From Buxus sempervirens (taxonomy: Eukaryota > Streptophyta > Magnoliopsida > Buxales > Buxaceae): a stretch of 64,000 bases of DNA. The position numbers and the translations under genes were made by a program. Shown here one piece after another: positions 34,057 through 44,510 of the stretch. Under the pieces are notes generated by a model that worked only from the letters and a program-made list of their open reading frames with translations, was not told the DNA's origin and ran no database searches. The DNA lies in assembly GCA_947561395.2 (NCBI GenBank), contig OX387183.1, forward strand, positions 2,179,883 through 2,243,882, given 5' to 3'. Positions within the stretch are counted from its first letter, which is position 1. Each line of letters begins with the position of its first letter.

Positions 34057-36475
34057 CATATAGATGTAGGTGCAGGTTAAATCAAACATTATTATTTCTA
34101 GGGACTTGTGGTCATCAGGGTTAACAAAAGAAAATTTGAAATATTCGGACCCATAAATAAATAAGAAACGGATCAATAGTTAAAATCCGGGAAAACTACA
34201 TTACTGAGGGGTAGAAAAGGGATTCGAGGGATAAGAGCGGGTTAGGTCAAACCCTGGCGGTGTCTATAAATACGAAGCTCCTATAAATTTTCGGGGATTT
34301 TGGGAGAAAGGTGGCCGCTCTAGAGAAAGTTAGGGCATCAGTCCAGCGGGTTATCTCTCGAAATGGAATCCACCCAGGATGGCCGGAAGCTTGTGAAGCT
34401 TGAATAAGGTCTTCGACCCGAGGTGAGTGGCATTGTTTTACCACCGAGGTTTTCGGATTTATTCGTATATGCATTGAATGATATCATGGTATTGAATTGC
34501 ATGAATGTTGGGTTTTCTGGGAAACACAGTTTCGAAGGGTTTTAGTTACGGAGGGTTTTGGTTTTGCACAGTGAAATTGGGGATAACTGGGAAGTCATTT
34601 AGATTAAATTCAAAATTGGTTTGGATGTATCCTGGGAATATTAGGGGGCCATATAAGTGGTCACAGACTGAAAAATTACAGCCAGAGTTGGATTTCCGGC
34701 ATTAACAGAGACCTGGAAATCGAACTGGGTTACCGCCTACCTAGCGCCCACCTAGGAGGTGAGCGCTAAGAAAAGCAGACCTGGCGCCTAGCTAGCGCCC
34801 ACCTCGCGCCTAGCTGGCGCCCACCTCCAATTCTCGCGCTTATCTCGCGCTTTTCTCCCGCCCGTCTGGCGCTTAGCTAGCGCCTACTCATCCACGGGTG
34901 AGCGCAAGCTAATGTAAATCAAGGGGACCTACCGCCCACCTGGCGCCCACCTCGGGAAGTGAGCGCCCAGTGGTTTTTCATACAGAATCCTAAATTTCGG
35001 AAGAGCCAAGGGTGCTCTGGACAATAGGGGTTCTTCAACCATTCAACCAACAAATAGAATTCGACATTAGAGGCAATAAATATTACTGGGAAGAACAATG
35101 TAGATAGGTACTAGTTTTAGTACAAGCTTATGAGGTAGGTGTGGAGAAATATTTCGAGGATGTTCGGGATGTTCACATATTAGTGCTTTAGTCTAGTCCT
35201 CTTGAAACATGCATTGCTTGTTACCTTATTTGGTTTATCGAACCCTGTTTGATGGAAAGTTTGAATGAGGTTGTAATTATTGTTTATTTGATTACTTGTG
35301 TGAGTTTCTGTTCTGGTTGGAACGCTTGTGAGTTTCTGTTCTGGTTGGAACACTTGTGAGTTTCTGTTCTGGTTGGAACACTTGAGTGAGTTTCTGTTCT
35401 GGTTGGAACAATGGTATGAGTTTATGTTCTGGTTGGAACACTTGAGTGAGTTTCTGTTCTGGTTGGAACAATGGTATGAGTTTATGTTCTGGTTGGAACA
35501 CTTGAGTGAGTTTCTGTTCTGGTTGGAACACTTGTGAGTTTCTGTTCTGGTTGGAACACTTGAGTGAGTTTCTGTTCTGGTTGGAACAATGGTATGAGTT
35601 TATGTTCTGGTTGGAACACTTGAGTGAGTTTCTGTTCTGGTTGGAACACTTGTGTGAGTTTCTGTTCTGGTTGGAACACTGGTGTGAGTTTCTGTTCTGG
35701 TTGGAACAACTTGTGATGTGCATGTCGACTGCGGTGTTTTATCAGTGATTTAATCGGTTTTAAACTTGATTTATCCTGAATCCAGAATTTAAGTCCAAGA
35801 TGTGATACCTTTGTCTATTGGGGAAATGGCATGGCCAGGAAGCGTTGCCACTACCCATGTAGAGCAGCCCGATACCGTGGGTAGTACTGGTTGTCAGTGT
35901 CGATACCCGGAGTAGGCCGACACTGGATGACGAACCCTGGGTGGTTCGTCATTTCAGAGTATCCGAAACCCTGAGAGGGCCGGAACTGTGTACATGGGGT
36001 TGGGTGGTAGCTCTGGCATGTGGATTAATCAATCACTAAATCGCAAAACATTGGCCGGTAGGACCTCTGTGATATCCGGCTTGATATACACCTATATATA
36101 CACATCTTGATGGATTGTGGTAGTATTAGGGTTTTCTTTTATCGGTTTCATCGAGGCCTGTTTTACTTGTCGCGTGGTTATCCGATTCATAATTTAAATG
36201 GTAAAATAAAAATTTGAGCATGCATGTGTTACTCGCTGAGATATTCGTATCTCATCCCCTCGTTATGGTTTGTTTTTCAGATGCGTTGGAGCGCGGGTAT
36301 TGGCGGGTTAGTTCGGGCCATGTGAGTTATTATGTTGGGATTTGTTTAGTGCACTCTATTGTATCGAAATATTTAGTTTCATGTTCTCTTTACTCTGGTA
36401 GTTTGATCCTGTTAATTTTATTAGCCTCTGGATATGAGTTACGGGTTTTCCATGACTCGGATCTGGGGCGTTACA
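33974..36475 (+). repeat. 5' LTR of Tekay-like element
   Basis: It begins TGTAAAACCCCAG and ends GGGGCGTTACA. It contains a TA microsatellite (34015-34053), a TATA box CTATAAATAC (about 34264), a block of GCGCCCACCT-type words (34727-34975), a minisatellite (35300-35712) and a conserved palindrome GAGATATTCGTATCTC (36238-36253). Confidence 0.95.
35300..35712. repeat. 27-30-bp minisatellite in LTR
   Basis: About fifteen units of GTGAGTTTCTGTTCTGGTTG followed by GAACA and a variable tail (CTTGT, CTTGAGT or ATGGTAT). The same array is in the 3' LTR at 41325-41737. The repeating reading frames on both strands come from this array and are not genes. Confidence 0.95.
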
Positions 36476-36477
36476 GC

Positions 36478-36488
36478 TGGTATCAGAG
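36478..36488 (+). other. Primer-binding site, initiator tRNA-Met type
   Basis: TGGTATCAGAG begins two bases after the 5' LTR. It is the usual iMet primer complement of Copia and chromovirus elements. Confidence 0.9.
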
Positions 36489-36829
36489 AGCTATCAGAGT
36501 TGCAAAAAGAAAAGATGACATAGGAATTAGAAAGGAATCTAGGATTACTTGGGGAAAATTGTGTGCCGTTAGGTAGAAATACAAGGAGTGGGAGAAAAAT
36601 AGGAAGAAAATTTTATTTTGCATCTGTTCTAAATGTGGTTATTAATGTGGTATGATTTGTATCTATATATATATTAATAATAATAAGAATAACCTACACC
36701 TCTAGGCCACAGGATAAAAACTAAATATGGACAGGAAGCCAACAAAGGATTACTAATATATACAATATAAACACCGACCTACAAGGTTTGAAAAAAAAAA
36801 AAAAAAAAGAGAAAGATGAAATGATAATA

Positions 36830-36960
36830 ACATCCTAAATTTTTCAGAAAAACTGCTATATAACGCCTGTACATAAGAGTATGGGCTAAGCCCTCAAACC
36901 ACAAAAGAATTACCTGATAAACACAGTTTTAAAGAGAAAAAAAAATATATATAATAATAA
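36830..36960 (-). repeat. Foreign LTR-start fragment next to the antisense ORF
   Basis: The stretch around ACGCCTGTACATA and GTATGGGCTAAGCCCTCAAA closely matches 53697-53790, the start (U3) of the solo LTR at 51352-53845, in the same strand sense. On the minus strand it lies just after the stop of the antisense ORF. The antisense gene and this LTR piece may have entered together. Confidence 0.75.
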
Positions 36961-36994
36961 TAATATAACATAAGAAAAGAAATACAATATGGAG

Positions 36995-38377
36995 TCAACT
37001 AGGAGGATCAACATCATCCCCTCCTATATCTGCATCACCCTCGCCAGCCTCTGCCGCATCGGCATCATCCCCACCACCTCCACTACCGTCACCACCCATA
37101 GGCTCAGTATCACCAGAATCCTCGTCAGTAGCGACCTCAGGACTGGACATGTCATCGTCCAGTAAATACTGCAATAGCTGGCGATGCGTAGCCTGCATAG
37201 ACTGCACCTGCCCTTGCAGAGTCGACATGGTCTCAAACATCTCCACCTGAGTCTGCTGTATCGCTGTCTGAGCTCGCGACACCTGGAGTACGTGGTGTCC
37301 CAGTGCTCTCACCTCACCTGTCAGAGTAGCAACCAGAGTAGAGAGACCCCCAATCGTAGAAGGAGGAGGGTCCGAAGTAGGAGCTGGGGGAGCATCAGAA
37401 GAAGATGGGAGGTCGGTGGAAGAGAGAAAAGGAGAGGAAGACGCGAAGTCAGAAAATGAAGGAAGGGAAGAAGAAGAGGGAATGTCAGTAGGAGTGGGTA
37501 GGACCGAAACGGAGGGAGGACCTGGCAAGGAAGAAGTCGAAGGAATAGGGGGGCGGGGCACGGCAGCAGAAATCGCAGCCCTCCTACCCCGGGAGACACC
37601 AGCGGTAGCCCTGCAAATGGGCTGACTAAAAGGTAAGATCGTGAAACTAGGATACACGGCTGGAGAAGCAGAAATGAGTCTAGATATCAAACAACCGTAG
37701 GGTAATGCGACAGGTCGCCTATGGTCCTCATGAACCCCAAGCATGACGGAAATGATCAGCGAGGGTAGGTCAATAGAATCTCCCCTCCGAATCGCGTAAA
37801 GTAGCAGCACACGGGAGCTAGGGAGAGAAGAAAAGTGAGAAACAGGCCAAAGATTTGTAAAAACAATCCTCGATAGGATAGCGACGTCGGCGGGGAATCC
37901 CGCAGTATAGAGAGGACCCACCCCAGTATACTCTGTCGGCTGACCAATAAGAAATGTGGCAACCGCCGAGTAGTCGGGCATGGTCCCACTGGAATAGGGA
38001 TATACCGGGTGATCCGTCCTAAGAACCCGAAGGCTGGCCGCTATGAAATCGGGAGAAATCTGAAACCGGGTACCTCGGATATGAACATGGAAGGAGGTAC
38101 TGTCAGGAGAGACATCATGGATATTACTATAGAACTCCCGAACCAGCTCCTCGCAAGTGGGAGTGAATCCACTGAACACAGGTAACCAACCACGGACTCT
38201 GAAGACATCCTCTATGGAAGAGTCAAAATCCTCAAATCTAACCTCTCTCTCTACCAGGATGGCACGATGCCGCAGATACATATCGTATACTTTCCTCTCC
38301 TGGTCTGAAAGAAACCTAACATCTCTAGGCTCAGCCCTAGCCCTCTTAGAGGGATTTCCGGAGGAGGTCCTAGTCAT
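36995..38377 (-). CDS. Antisense ORF, putative plant transposon protein (Transposase_32-like)
   Basis: This intact frame of 460 codons runs opposite to the retrotransposon that carries it. The N-terminal about 45 residues are basic and polar. Residues about 45-270 form a globular domain with VREFYSNIH, FQISPDFIAASL and SLIISVMLGVHEDHRRPVAL, resembling the family called putative plant transposon protein (PF20167). A Pro/Ser-rich linker (about 275-345), a probable coiled coil (about 350-405) and an acidic Gly/Asp tail follow. The start ATG directly follows a TTAG splice acceptor (minus strand). A CCCCAG/GTATTCG donor near 39026 suggests an untranslated first exon and an intron of about 650 bp. 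The biochemical role is unknown; the name does not prove transposase activity. Confidence 0.8.
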   Translation of the reverse strand: MTRTSSGNPSKRARAEPRDVRFLSDQERKVYDMYLRHRAILVEREVRFEDFDSSIEDVFRVRGWLPVFSGFTPTCEELVREFYSNIHDVSPDSTSFHVHIRGTRFQISPDFIAASLRVLRTDHPVYPYSSGTMPDYSAVATFLIGQPTEYTGVGPLYTAGFPADVAILSRIVFTNLWPVSHFSSLPSSRVLLLYAIRRGDSIDLPSLIISVMLGVHEDHRRPVALPYGCLISRLISASPAVYPSFTILPFSQPICRATAGVSRGRRAAISAAVPRPPIPSTSSLPGPPSVSVLPTPTDIPSSSSLPSFSDFASSSPFLSSTDLPSSSDAPPAPTSDPPPSTIGGLSTLVATLTGEVRALGHHVLQVSRAQTAIQQTQVEMFETMSTLQGQVQSMQATHRQLLQYLLDDDMSSPEVATDEDSGDTEPMGGDGSGGGGDDADAAEAGEGDADIGGDDVDPPS

Positions 38378-39300
38378 CTAAGATTTAGAACCAATCGGAT
38401 TGGGAGAAAAAAAAATATAATAAACAAGTATAAACAAAACCCGCAATTAGTAAGCAATAATAGCAAAACTTGATGCAAAAAGAAAAAAAAAATTTAATTA
38501 ATTAATTATATATATAATAAATAACTGCCAGTTATAAACATAACACTGGGTGCCAATGTGAACAGAGTGCCGCTCGGTTCAGTGACTAAGTGCAGGGTCG
38601 GCCATGGTTAGAAGACTTGGGATTTGCATGCCGAGTGAAAAATTGTGAGGTTATCCACAAATTAGACCCTTAAATACAATCTAGAAATGTCTGGGAAATA
38701 AGATCAACACACAGCAACAAAGAAAGGCAAATAAATAAATAAAGCATCTGCTAGCGCTCAAAGGCCGCACCAAACTTGCATTTCACAAAAGGAAAATTTG
38801 GGGCTCCCATTGGTTGTCCAGTCAAATGCGGAGAAACAGAAGGAAGTTTTCGAAATCAAAACCAAGATCAGTAAATGGGTAGTGTGATCGAGAAAAAAAA
38901 AAAAAAAAAAAAAAAACAAAACAAGCCCTAACCTTGCGGGAAAGAAACGATTCGGTGTTAAACCCTAACCGCATGAAGGAGGAAAACTTTTGTAAGGGTA
39001 AGAGGGAAATCGGATGTGCGAATACCTGGGGACGAATCGACGAGATCGGAGTTAGCGCCGAGTAAAACAAGTCGCTGCCGAATGAACAGAGCTCGGCGGA
39101 AGAAGAAATGGCCGAGCGCAGTTGCGTCGAGAGGAAAAAGGGAGGAAAGGGGAAAAGGGTTTGGGCGAGAAAATTTAAAAAGGAAAGGGGCATGGGTCGA
39201 GGGTTTTCTTAGGGTTCGTTTCCTTACGGAGACCCAATGGGTTGGTGGACCGGTCAGGCGTTTTGAAGGGTCGGGTCTTAAACCCAAGATCTCGAAAGAA
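38378..39300 (-). promoter_or_regulatory. Putative intron and 5' UTR of the antisense ORF
   Basis: On the minus strand, about 39260-39027 is pyrimidine-rich leader-like sequence typical of plant 5' UTRs. It ends in a CAG/GTATTCG donor. 39026-38378 would be an intron ending AAATCTTAG immediately before the ATG. No TATA box is obvious. Splicing is inferred, not shown. Confidence 0.5.
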
Positions 39301-39946
39301 AAATTTTAGCGCCGGTTTTGATCCTTCGAAGATATAGCAAAATTTTAGGATTAAGGTGTATAGGGTATTTGCTAGGTCTAAACCACTGTTAGGTAAAATT
39401 TTAAAAATTTATTAGCTTACCAGTACAAAAAAAAAAAAAAAAAGGGGGAGGATGAAATAGATAAGGTAAACTATGCAAGTGTATATTTAAGAATGGAGGA
39501 TGAGAGAGATACAGAATTTTTGTTGTTGAATGATATCTGATGTCCTTATTACTACTAAACGCCATCTGATGATTGTTGAGCCATTTGGGTAGGCAACGTA
39601 TCAAAGTGTGGTGAAGCAGGATACCATGCAGAACTACGACGAGTGCGAAACCTATGCAATTGGGATATGTATTAGTACAAATAGGAAAGTGTATGAATGT
39701 ATAAAGCAGATACTGTTATAAAAATATATTCAAGTTAACAACTACTAGGAACTGCAAATTTCCGGCTCAAAATTTTCATATAGGCGGATGCGTTTATATG
39801 GAAAGATTGAGAATAGAAGGGTTGCAGATTCTTCTGCATTATTTTAAGTTAAAGAAATTTTCGGCAAATTAATCAAATCATGAAACGAAATATGACTGCG
39901 AAAGTTGGCATGGGGTTGTGTTAAATTTCGAGGACGAAATTTTTGT
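39301..39946 (+). other. 3' untranslated part of Tekay-like element
   Basis: No coding sequence is seen. The last 70 bp carry the GAGGACGAAATTTTTG box common before Tekay polypurine tracts. Confidence 0.6.
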
Positions 39947-39958
39947 AGGGGGAAAGAA
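39947..39958 (+). other. Polypurine tract
   Basis: AGGGGGAAAGAA directly precedes the TG of the 3' LTR. Confidence 0.85.
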
Positions 39959-40000
39959 TGTAAAACCCCAGATTTGAGTAAAAACAAAATGAAAAACATA

Positions 40001-40075
<75 letters not shown>

Positions 40076-42500
40076 GTGCATATAGATGTAGGTGCAGGTT
40101 AAATCAAACATTATTATTTCTAGGGACTTGTGGTCATCAGGGTTAACAAAAGAAAATTTGAAATATTCGGACCCATAAATAAATAAGAAACGGATCAATA
40201 GTTAAAATCCGGGGAAAACTACATTAATGAGGGGTAGAAAAGGGATTCGAGGGATAAGAGCGGGTTAGGTCAAACCCTGGCGGTGTCTATAAATACGAAG
40301 CTCCTATAAATTTTCGGGGATTTTGGGAGAAAGGTGGCCGCTCTAGAGAAAGTTAGGGCATCAGTCCAGCGGGTTATCTCTCGAAATGGAATCCACCCAG
40401 GATGGCCGGAAGCTTGTGAAGCTTGAATAAGGTCTTCGACCCGAGGTGAGTGGCATTGTTTTACCACCGAGGTTTTCGGATTTATTCGTATATGCATTGA
40501 ATGATATCATGGTATTGAATTGCATGAATGTTGGGTTTTCTGGGAAACACAGTTACGAAGGGTTTTAGTTACGGAGGGTTTTTGGTTTTGCACAGTGAAA
40601 TTGGGGATAACTGGGAAGTCATTTAGATTAAATTCAAAATTGGTTTGGATGTATCCTGGGAAATATTAGGGGGCCATATAAGTGGTCACAGACTGAAAAA
40701 TTACAGCCAGAGTTGGATTTCCGGCATTAACAGAGACCTGGAAATCGAACTGGGTTACCGCCTACCTAGCGCCCACCTAGGAGGTGAGCGCTAAGAAAAG
40801 CAGACCTGGCGCCTAGCTAGCGCCCACCTCGCGCCTAGCTGGCGCCCACCTCCAATTCTCGCGCTTATCTCGCGCTTTTCTCCCGCCCGTCTGGCGCTTA
40901 GCTAGCGCCTACTCATCCACGGGTGAGCGCAAGCTAATGTAAATCAAGGGGACCTACCGCCCACCTGGCGCCCACCTCGGGAAGTGAGCGCCCAGTGGTT
41001 TTTCATACAGAATCCTAAATTTCGGAAGAGCCAAGGGTGCTCTGGACAATAGGGGTTCTTCAACCATTCAACCAACAAATAGAATTCGACATTAGAGGCA
41101 ATAAATATTACTGGGAAGAACAATGTAGATAGGTACTAGTTTTAGTACAAGCTTATGAGGTAGGTGTGGAGAAATATTTCGAGGATGTTCGGGATGTTCA
41201 CATATTAGTGCTTTAGTCTAGTCCTCTTGAAACATGCATTGCTTGTTACCTTATTTGGTTTATCGAACCCTGTTTGATGGAAAGTTTGAATGAGGTTGTA
41301 ATTATTGTTTATTTGATTACTTGTGTGAGTTTCTGTTCTGGTTGGAACGCTTGTGAGTTTCTGTTCTGGTTGGAACACTTGTGAGTTTCTGTTCTGGTTG
41401 GAACACTTGAGTGAGTTTCTGTTCTGGTTGGAACAATGGTATGAGTTTATGTTCTGGTTGGAACACTTGAGTGAGTTTCTGTTCTGGTTGGAACAATGGT
41501 ATGAGTTTATGTTCTGGTTGGAACACTTGAGTGAGTTTCTGTTCTGGTTGGAACACTTGTGAGTTTCTGTTCTGGTTGGAACACTTGAGTGAGTTTCTGT
41601 TCTGGTTGGAACAATGGTATGAGTTTATGTTCTGGTTGGAACACTTGAGTGAGTTTCTGTTCTGGTTGGAACACTTGTGTGAGTTTCTGTTCTGGTTGGA
41701 ACACTGGTGTGAGTTTCTGTTCTGGTTGGAACAACTTGTGATGTGCATGTCGACTGCGGTGTTTTATCAGTGATTTAATCGGTTTTAAACTTGATTTATC
41801 CTGAATCCAGAATTTAAGTCCAAGATGTGATACCTTTGTCTATTGGGGAAATGGCATGGCCAGGAAGCGTTGCCACTACCCATGTAGAGCAGCCCGATAC
41901 CGTGGGTAGTACTGGTTGTCAGTGTCGATACCCGGAGTAGGCCGACACTGGATGACGAACCCTGGGTGGTTCGTCATTTCAGAGTATCCGAAACCCTGAG
42001 AGGGCCGGAACTGTGTACATGGGGTTGGGTGGTAGCTCTGGCATGTGGATTAATCAATCACTAAATCTCAAAACATTGGCCGGTAGGACCTCTGTGATAT
42101 CCGGCTTGATATACACCTATATATACACATCTTGATGGATTGTGGTAGTATTAGGGTTTTCTTTTATCGGTTTCATCGAGGCCTGTTTTACTTGTCGCGT
42201 GGTTATCCGATTCATAATTTAAATGGTAAAATAAAAATTTGAGCATGCATGTGTTACTCGCTGAGATATTCGTATCTCATCCCCTCGTTATGGTTTGTTT
42301 TTCAGATGCGTTGGAGCGCGGGTATTGGCGGGTTAGTTCGGGCCATGTGAGTTATTATGTTGGGATTTGTTTAGTGCACTCTATTGTATCGAAATATTTA
42401 GTTTCATGTTCTCTTTACTCTGGTAGTTTGATCCTGTTAATTTTATTAGCCTCTGGATACGAGTTACGGGTTTTCCATGACTCGGATCTGGGGCGTTACA
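39959..42500 (+). repeat. 3' LTR of Tekay-like element
   Basis: A direct copy of 33974-36475 with a TA tract about 40 bp longer (40000-40074) and about eight other small differences. It is followed by the target copy TTTGC. Confidence 0.95.
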
Positions 42501-43641
42501 TTTGCTATTTGCCTCATTGTAGGAACCTAGATCTGCCGAAATCCCTATATGTGTACCCATTTTCTGAGCTTGATCGCACCCCTTTAGGCTTCCCTAAATC
42601 CAATCTCCACCATTCATATTGAAGTCCCTCATGTGTAGATCAAAACCTCAAAATTTCAGGTCAATTCAACGGTTGGATCTCCCTAGATCTTCACTCGAAC
42701 AGTGTTGGTCGGCCATCTGCAGCATTGTCCTTTTCTTTATAAAGCTCTCTTTTCTTTCTCTCTTCTTTCCTTCTATTTTCCTTAGGCCTAGGCACAAATT
42801 TCCCTTCTCTTTTCCCCTCATTTTGGTCTATTGTTAAAACCCTAAACTCCTCTAAACCTCTCTTTTTATAGTCTCACCATAAAGCAACTCTAATTATGTT
42901 AACCTTACTTTAAATTTTAAACTATTACCTCCTTTACCCCTCTTCCTATTTATTTCCCTTAAACTCTCTTTTAAAGAGCTTTCTAATTAATTTCATGCTA
43001 ATTCTCATCCTAAAATTTTAATTCTAATTAGACACTTATTATCCTCTCATATTATCAAAATTAAGGACCCTAAATAATATAATTACCATTAAGCCCTTAA
43101 TCCTTCTTTTAAACCTTAAATTTCTTATCTTACATTCAACTAAACTAAAATTTGGTCTAGTTTAATTTATTAACTCAATAATTAATTATCTTATTCCTCT
43201 CATGAATTTAACTAATTGGAAAAGACCAAATTACCCTTCTCCTTAATTTCCTTACTTAACCTTTAAATTTTTTCCCAATTCTTCAACTATTATTATGTTT
43301 AGTATTCTCTCTAATTTATTCCTTAATTATTTATTTATTATTTATTATTTTATTTTAGCAAAATCCAGGGTTTTACAATTTACTAGTTACAAACCTTAAA
43401 TAAAAAAAATCTAACAATGATCAGGAGGGTGTCTGGCATTTAGTCTAGAGTATTGTCAGCTTCAGATGATTGTCTAGCCTATAGTATAAGTAACAAAGAT
43501 TCATCATTAAATGTACATATTAAGATAATGTAAAAAAGTGAAAACCATTTTAATTATTGTATGCATACTACCTGCCCTGCAAATGAATGGAATAAGCGTC
43601 GAAGCTCTGCTATCTCTCTGTTAGCCTGTTCCATCTGTTCT

Positions 43642-44106
43642 TGTAATGACCCAACCGAGCGAGGTATTGTCCGCTTTGGGCTTAAACCTGCACGGTTTTG
43701 TCCTCAAAAGGCGCCTCTTTGGTTAAGTGTTTTCCTTGACTCTTATACCATACCGGTTATTCATCCATTTCTAATGTGGGATCAGGATATCACAATATCC
43801 CCCTCAGGGCTGCACGTCCCCGTGCAGTGGCCACCTAGAAGCCTGCCAACCCTTAATGGGTCCGCCATCGTCGGTCCAACCACCTCCTACGGGCAACGCC
43901 AGGAGCCACATCAGCCACGGACTACTGGACCCGGATCTAGCTCTGATACTATTTGTAACGACCCAACCCAGCAAGGTATTGTCCACTTTGGGCCTAAGCC
44001 CGCACGGTTTTGTCCTCAAAAGGCGCATCCTTAGTTAAGTGTTCTCCTTAACTCTTATACCGTACTGGGTATTCATTCATTTCTAATGTGGGATTGGGAT
44101 ATCACA
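43642..44106 (-). mobile_element. TRIM element (465 bp)
   Basis: Two 153-bp direct repeats (43642-43794 and 43954-44106) read on the minus strand TGTGATATCC...CGTTACA. On that strand the primer-site remnant AGTATCAGAGC follows the 5' LTR (43954-44106), and a GGGGGATAT purine tract precedes the 3' LTR. Flanks are GTTCT (43637-43641) and GTTCC (44107-44111), a 5-bp duplication with one change. It splits the coiled-coil region of the CACTA gene. Confidence 0.92.
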
Positions 44107-44510
44107 GTTCCTCTCGTAGTCACCTCTCCTCTTCCAATTGTTCCTTCACTCTATTTAATTCTTGCGAATCAGACAGATTGTTTGGGGAGGAGCCCCACAT
44201 TTTAGTGGGAGTGAAGCCCATACCATAACATCTTACTCGACCATGGGTGTCAGGTCCCATGACCTGTGTGTAGATGTCGTCACCAGAGGTACCATCTGGG
44301 ATGCCAGCAACCATAAGATTTCTCATTTGCTCTTGCCAAAAATATGTCAATAACTTTAAGAACATGCTTTTCATGAAATTATTGCATATAATTAATTTTA
44401 ATTCAACTTACAATCTTATTTGCAGCATCCTCATTAATCGGGAAACCGTCCTTCCGTAGATGCGTATGTATAACTCATTCGTAGTTAGCTTGAAGTCCTT
44501 AGCATTTTAT

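Larger units (their letters stand above)
33974..42500 (+). mobile_element. Tekay-like non-autonomous LTR retrotransposon with antisense gene
   Basis: Direct LTRs lie at 33974-36475 and 39959-42500, with exact TSD TTTGC (33969-33973 and 42501-42505). The iMet-type primer site TGGTATCAGAG starts at 36478 and a purine tract ends at 39958. The pre-PPT words TTCGAGGACGAAATTTTTGTA and the TGTAA..CCCC LTR start resemble Tekay/Del chromoviruses. No gag or pol is present in the 3.5-kb interior, only an antisense gene. Outside the TA-repeat length I noticed about eight LTR differences, so insertion is recent. Confidence 0.95.
31691..43377 (-). mobile_element. Tekay-like solo LTR, minus orientation, split by an 8.5-kb element
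   Basis: Read on the minus strand it starts TGTAAAACCCTGG (43377) and ends GGGGCGTTACA (31691). The target duplication ATTTA is exact (31686-31690 and 43378-43382). Its own length is about 3155 bp once 33974-42505 is removed. A block of GCGCTCGAGCGG-type words lies at 33460-33640. There is no internal region or second LTR, hence a solo LTR. Confidence 0.9.
31566..44505 (-). pseudogene. CACTA transposase-associated gene (Transposase_24-like), interrupted
   Basis: Exons read on the minus strand. About 44505-44418 encodes IHTHLRKDG, the usual THTRKDG motif, preceded by an in-frame TAG. About 44360-44107 encodes YTQVMGPDTHGRVRCYG, then TPTKMWG and a coiled-coil start ending QLEEER. The coiled coil continues beyond the TRIM at 43641 with EQMEQANREIAELRRLF. 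A short exon follows near 43479. The last piece, MSDDVPNW, is at about 31587-31560 beyond the solo LTR. VMGPxxHGRVR-G is a hallmark of plant CACTA ORFs that accompany the transposase. Insertions and a stop make it non-functional. Confidence 0.75.
30842..44510 (-). mobile_element. CACTA (En/Spm) transposon, one end only, heavily nested
   Basis: The left terminus CACTACAAAAAGGGC is at 30842, followed by about 500 bp of subterminal repeats based on ACCGGCGGTAA/TTACCGCCGCTA (30860-31345). Gene fragments typical of the plant CACTA Transposase_24 ORF occur on the minus strand up to about 44500. No matching ...TTTTTGTAGTG end is found to the right, so that end is lost or unrecognisable; the right limit is approximate. 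The element is interrupted by a solo LTR (31691-43377, itself split) and a TRIM (43642-44106). Confidence 0.75.

Noticed and set aside
33901-34176. Minus-strand ORF across the TA repeat
   Set aside because: The Ile/Tyr run is a TA microsatellite at the LTR start; the ORF spans the LTR junction.
35300-35712. Cys/Trp-rich repeat protein on either strand
   Set aside because: The frames are translations of a 27-30-bp minisatellite whose unit lengths vary, and the same array is repeated in the other LTR.
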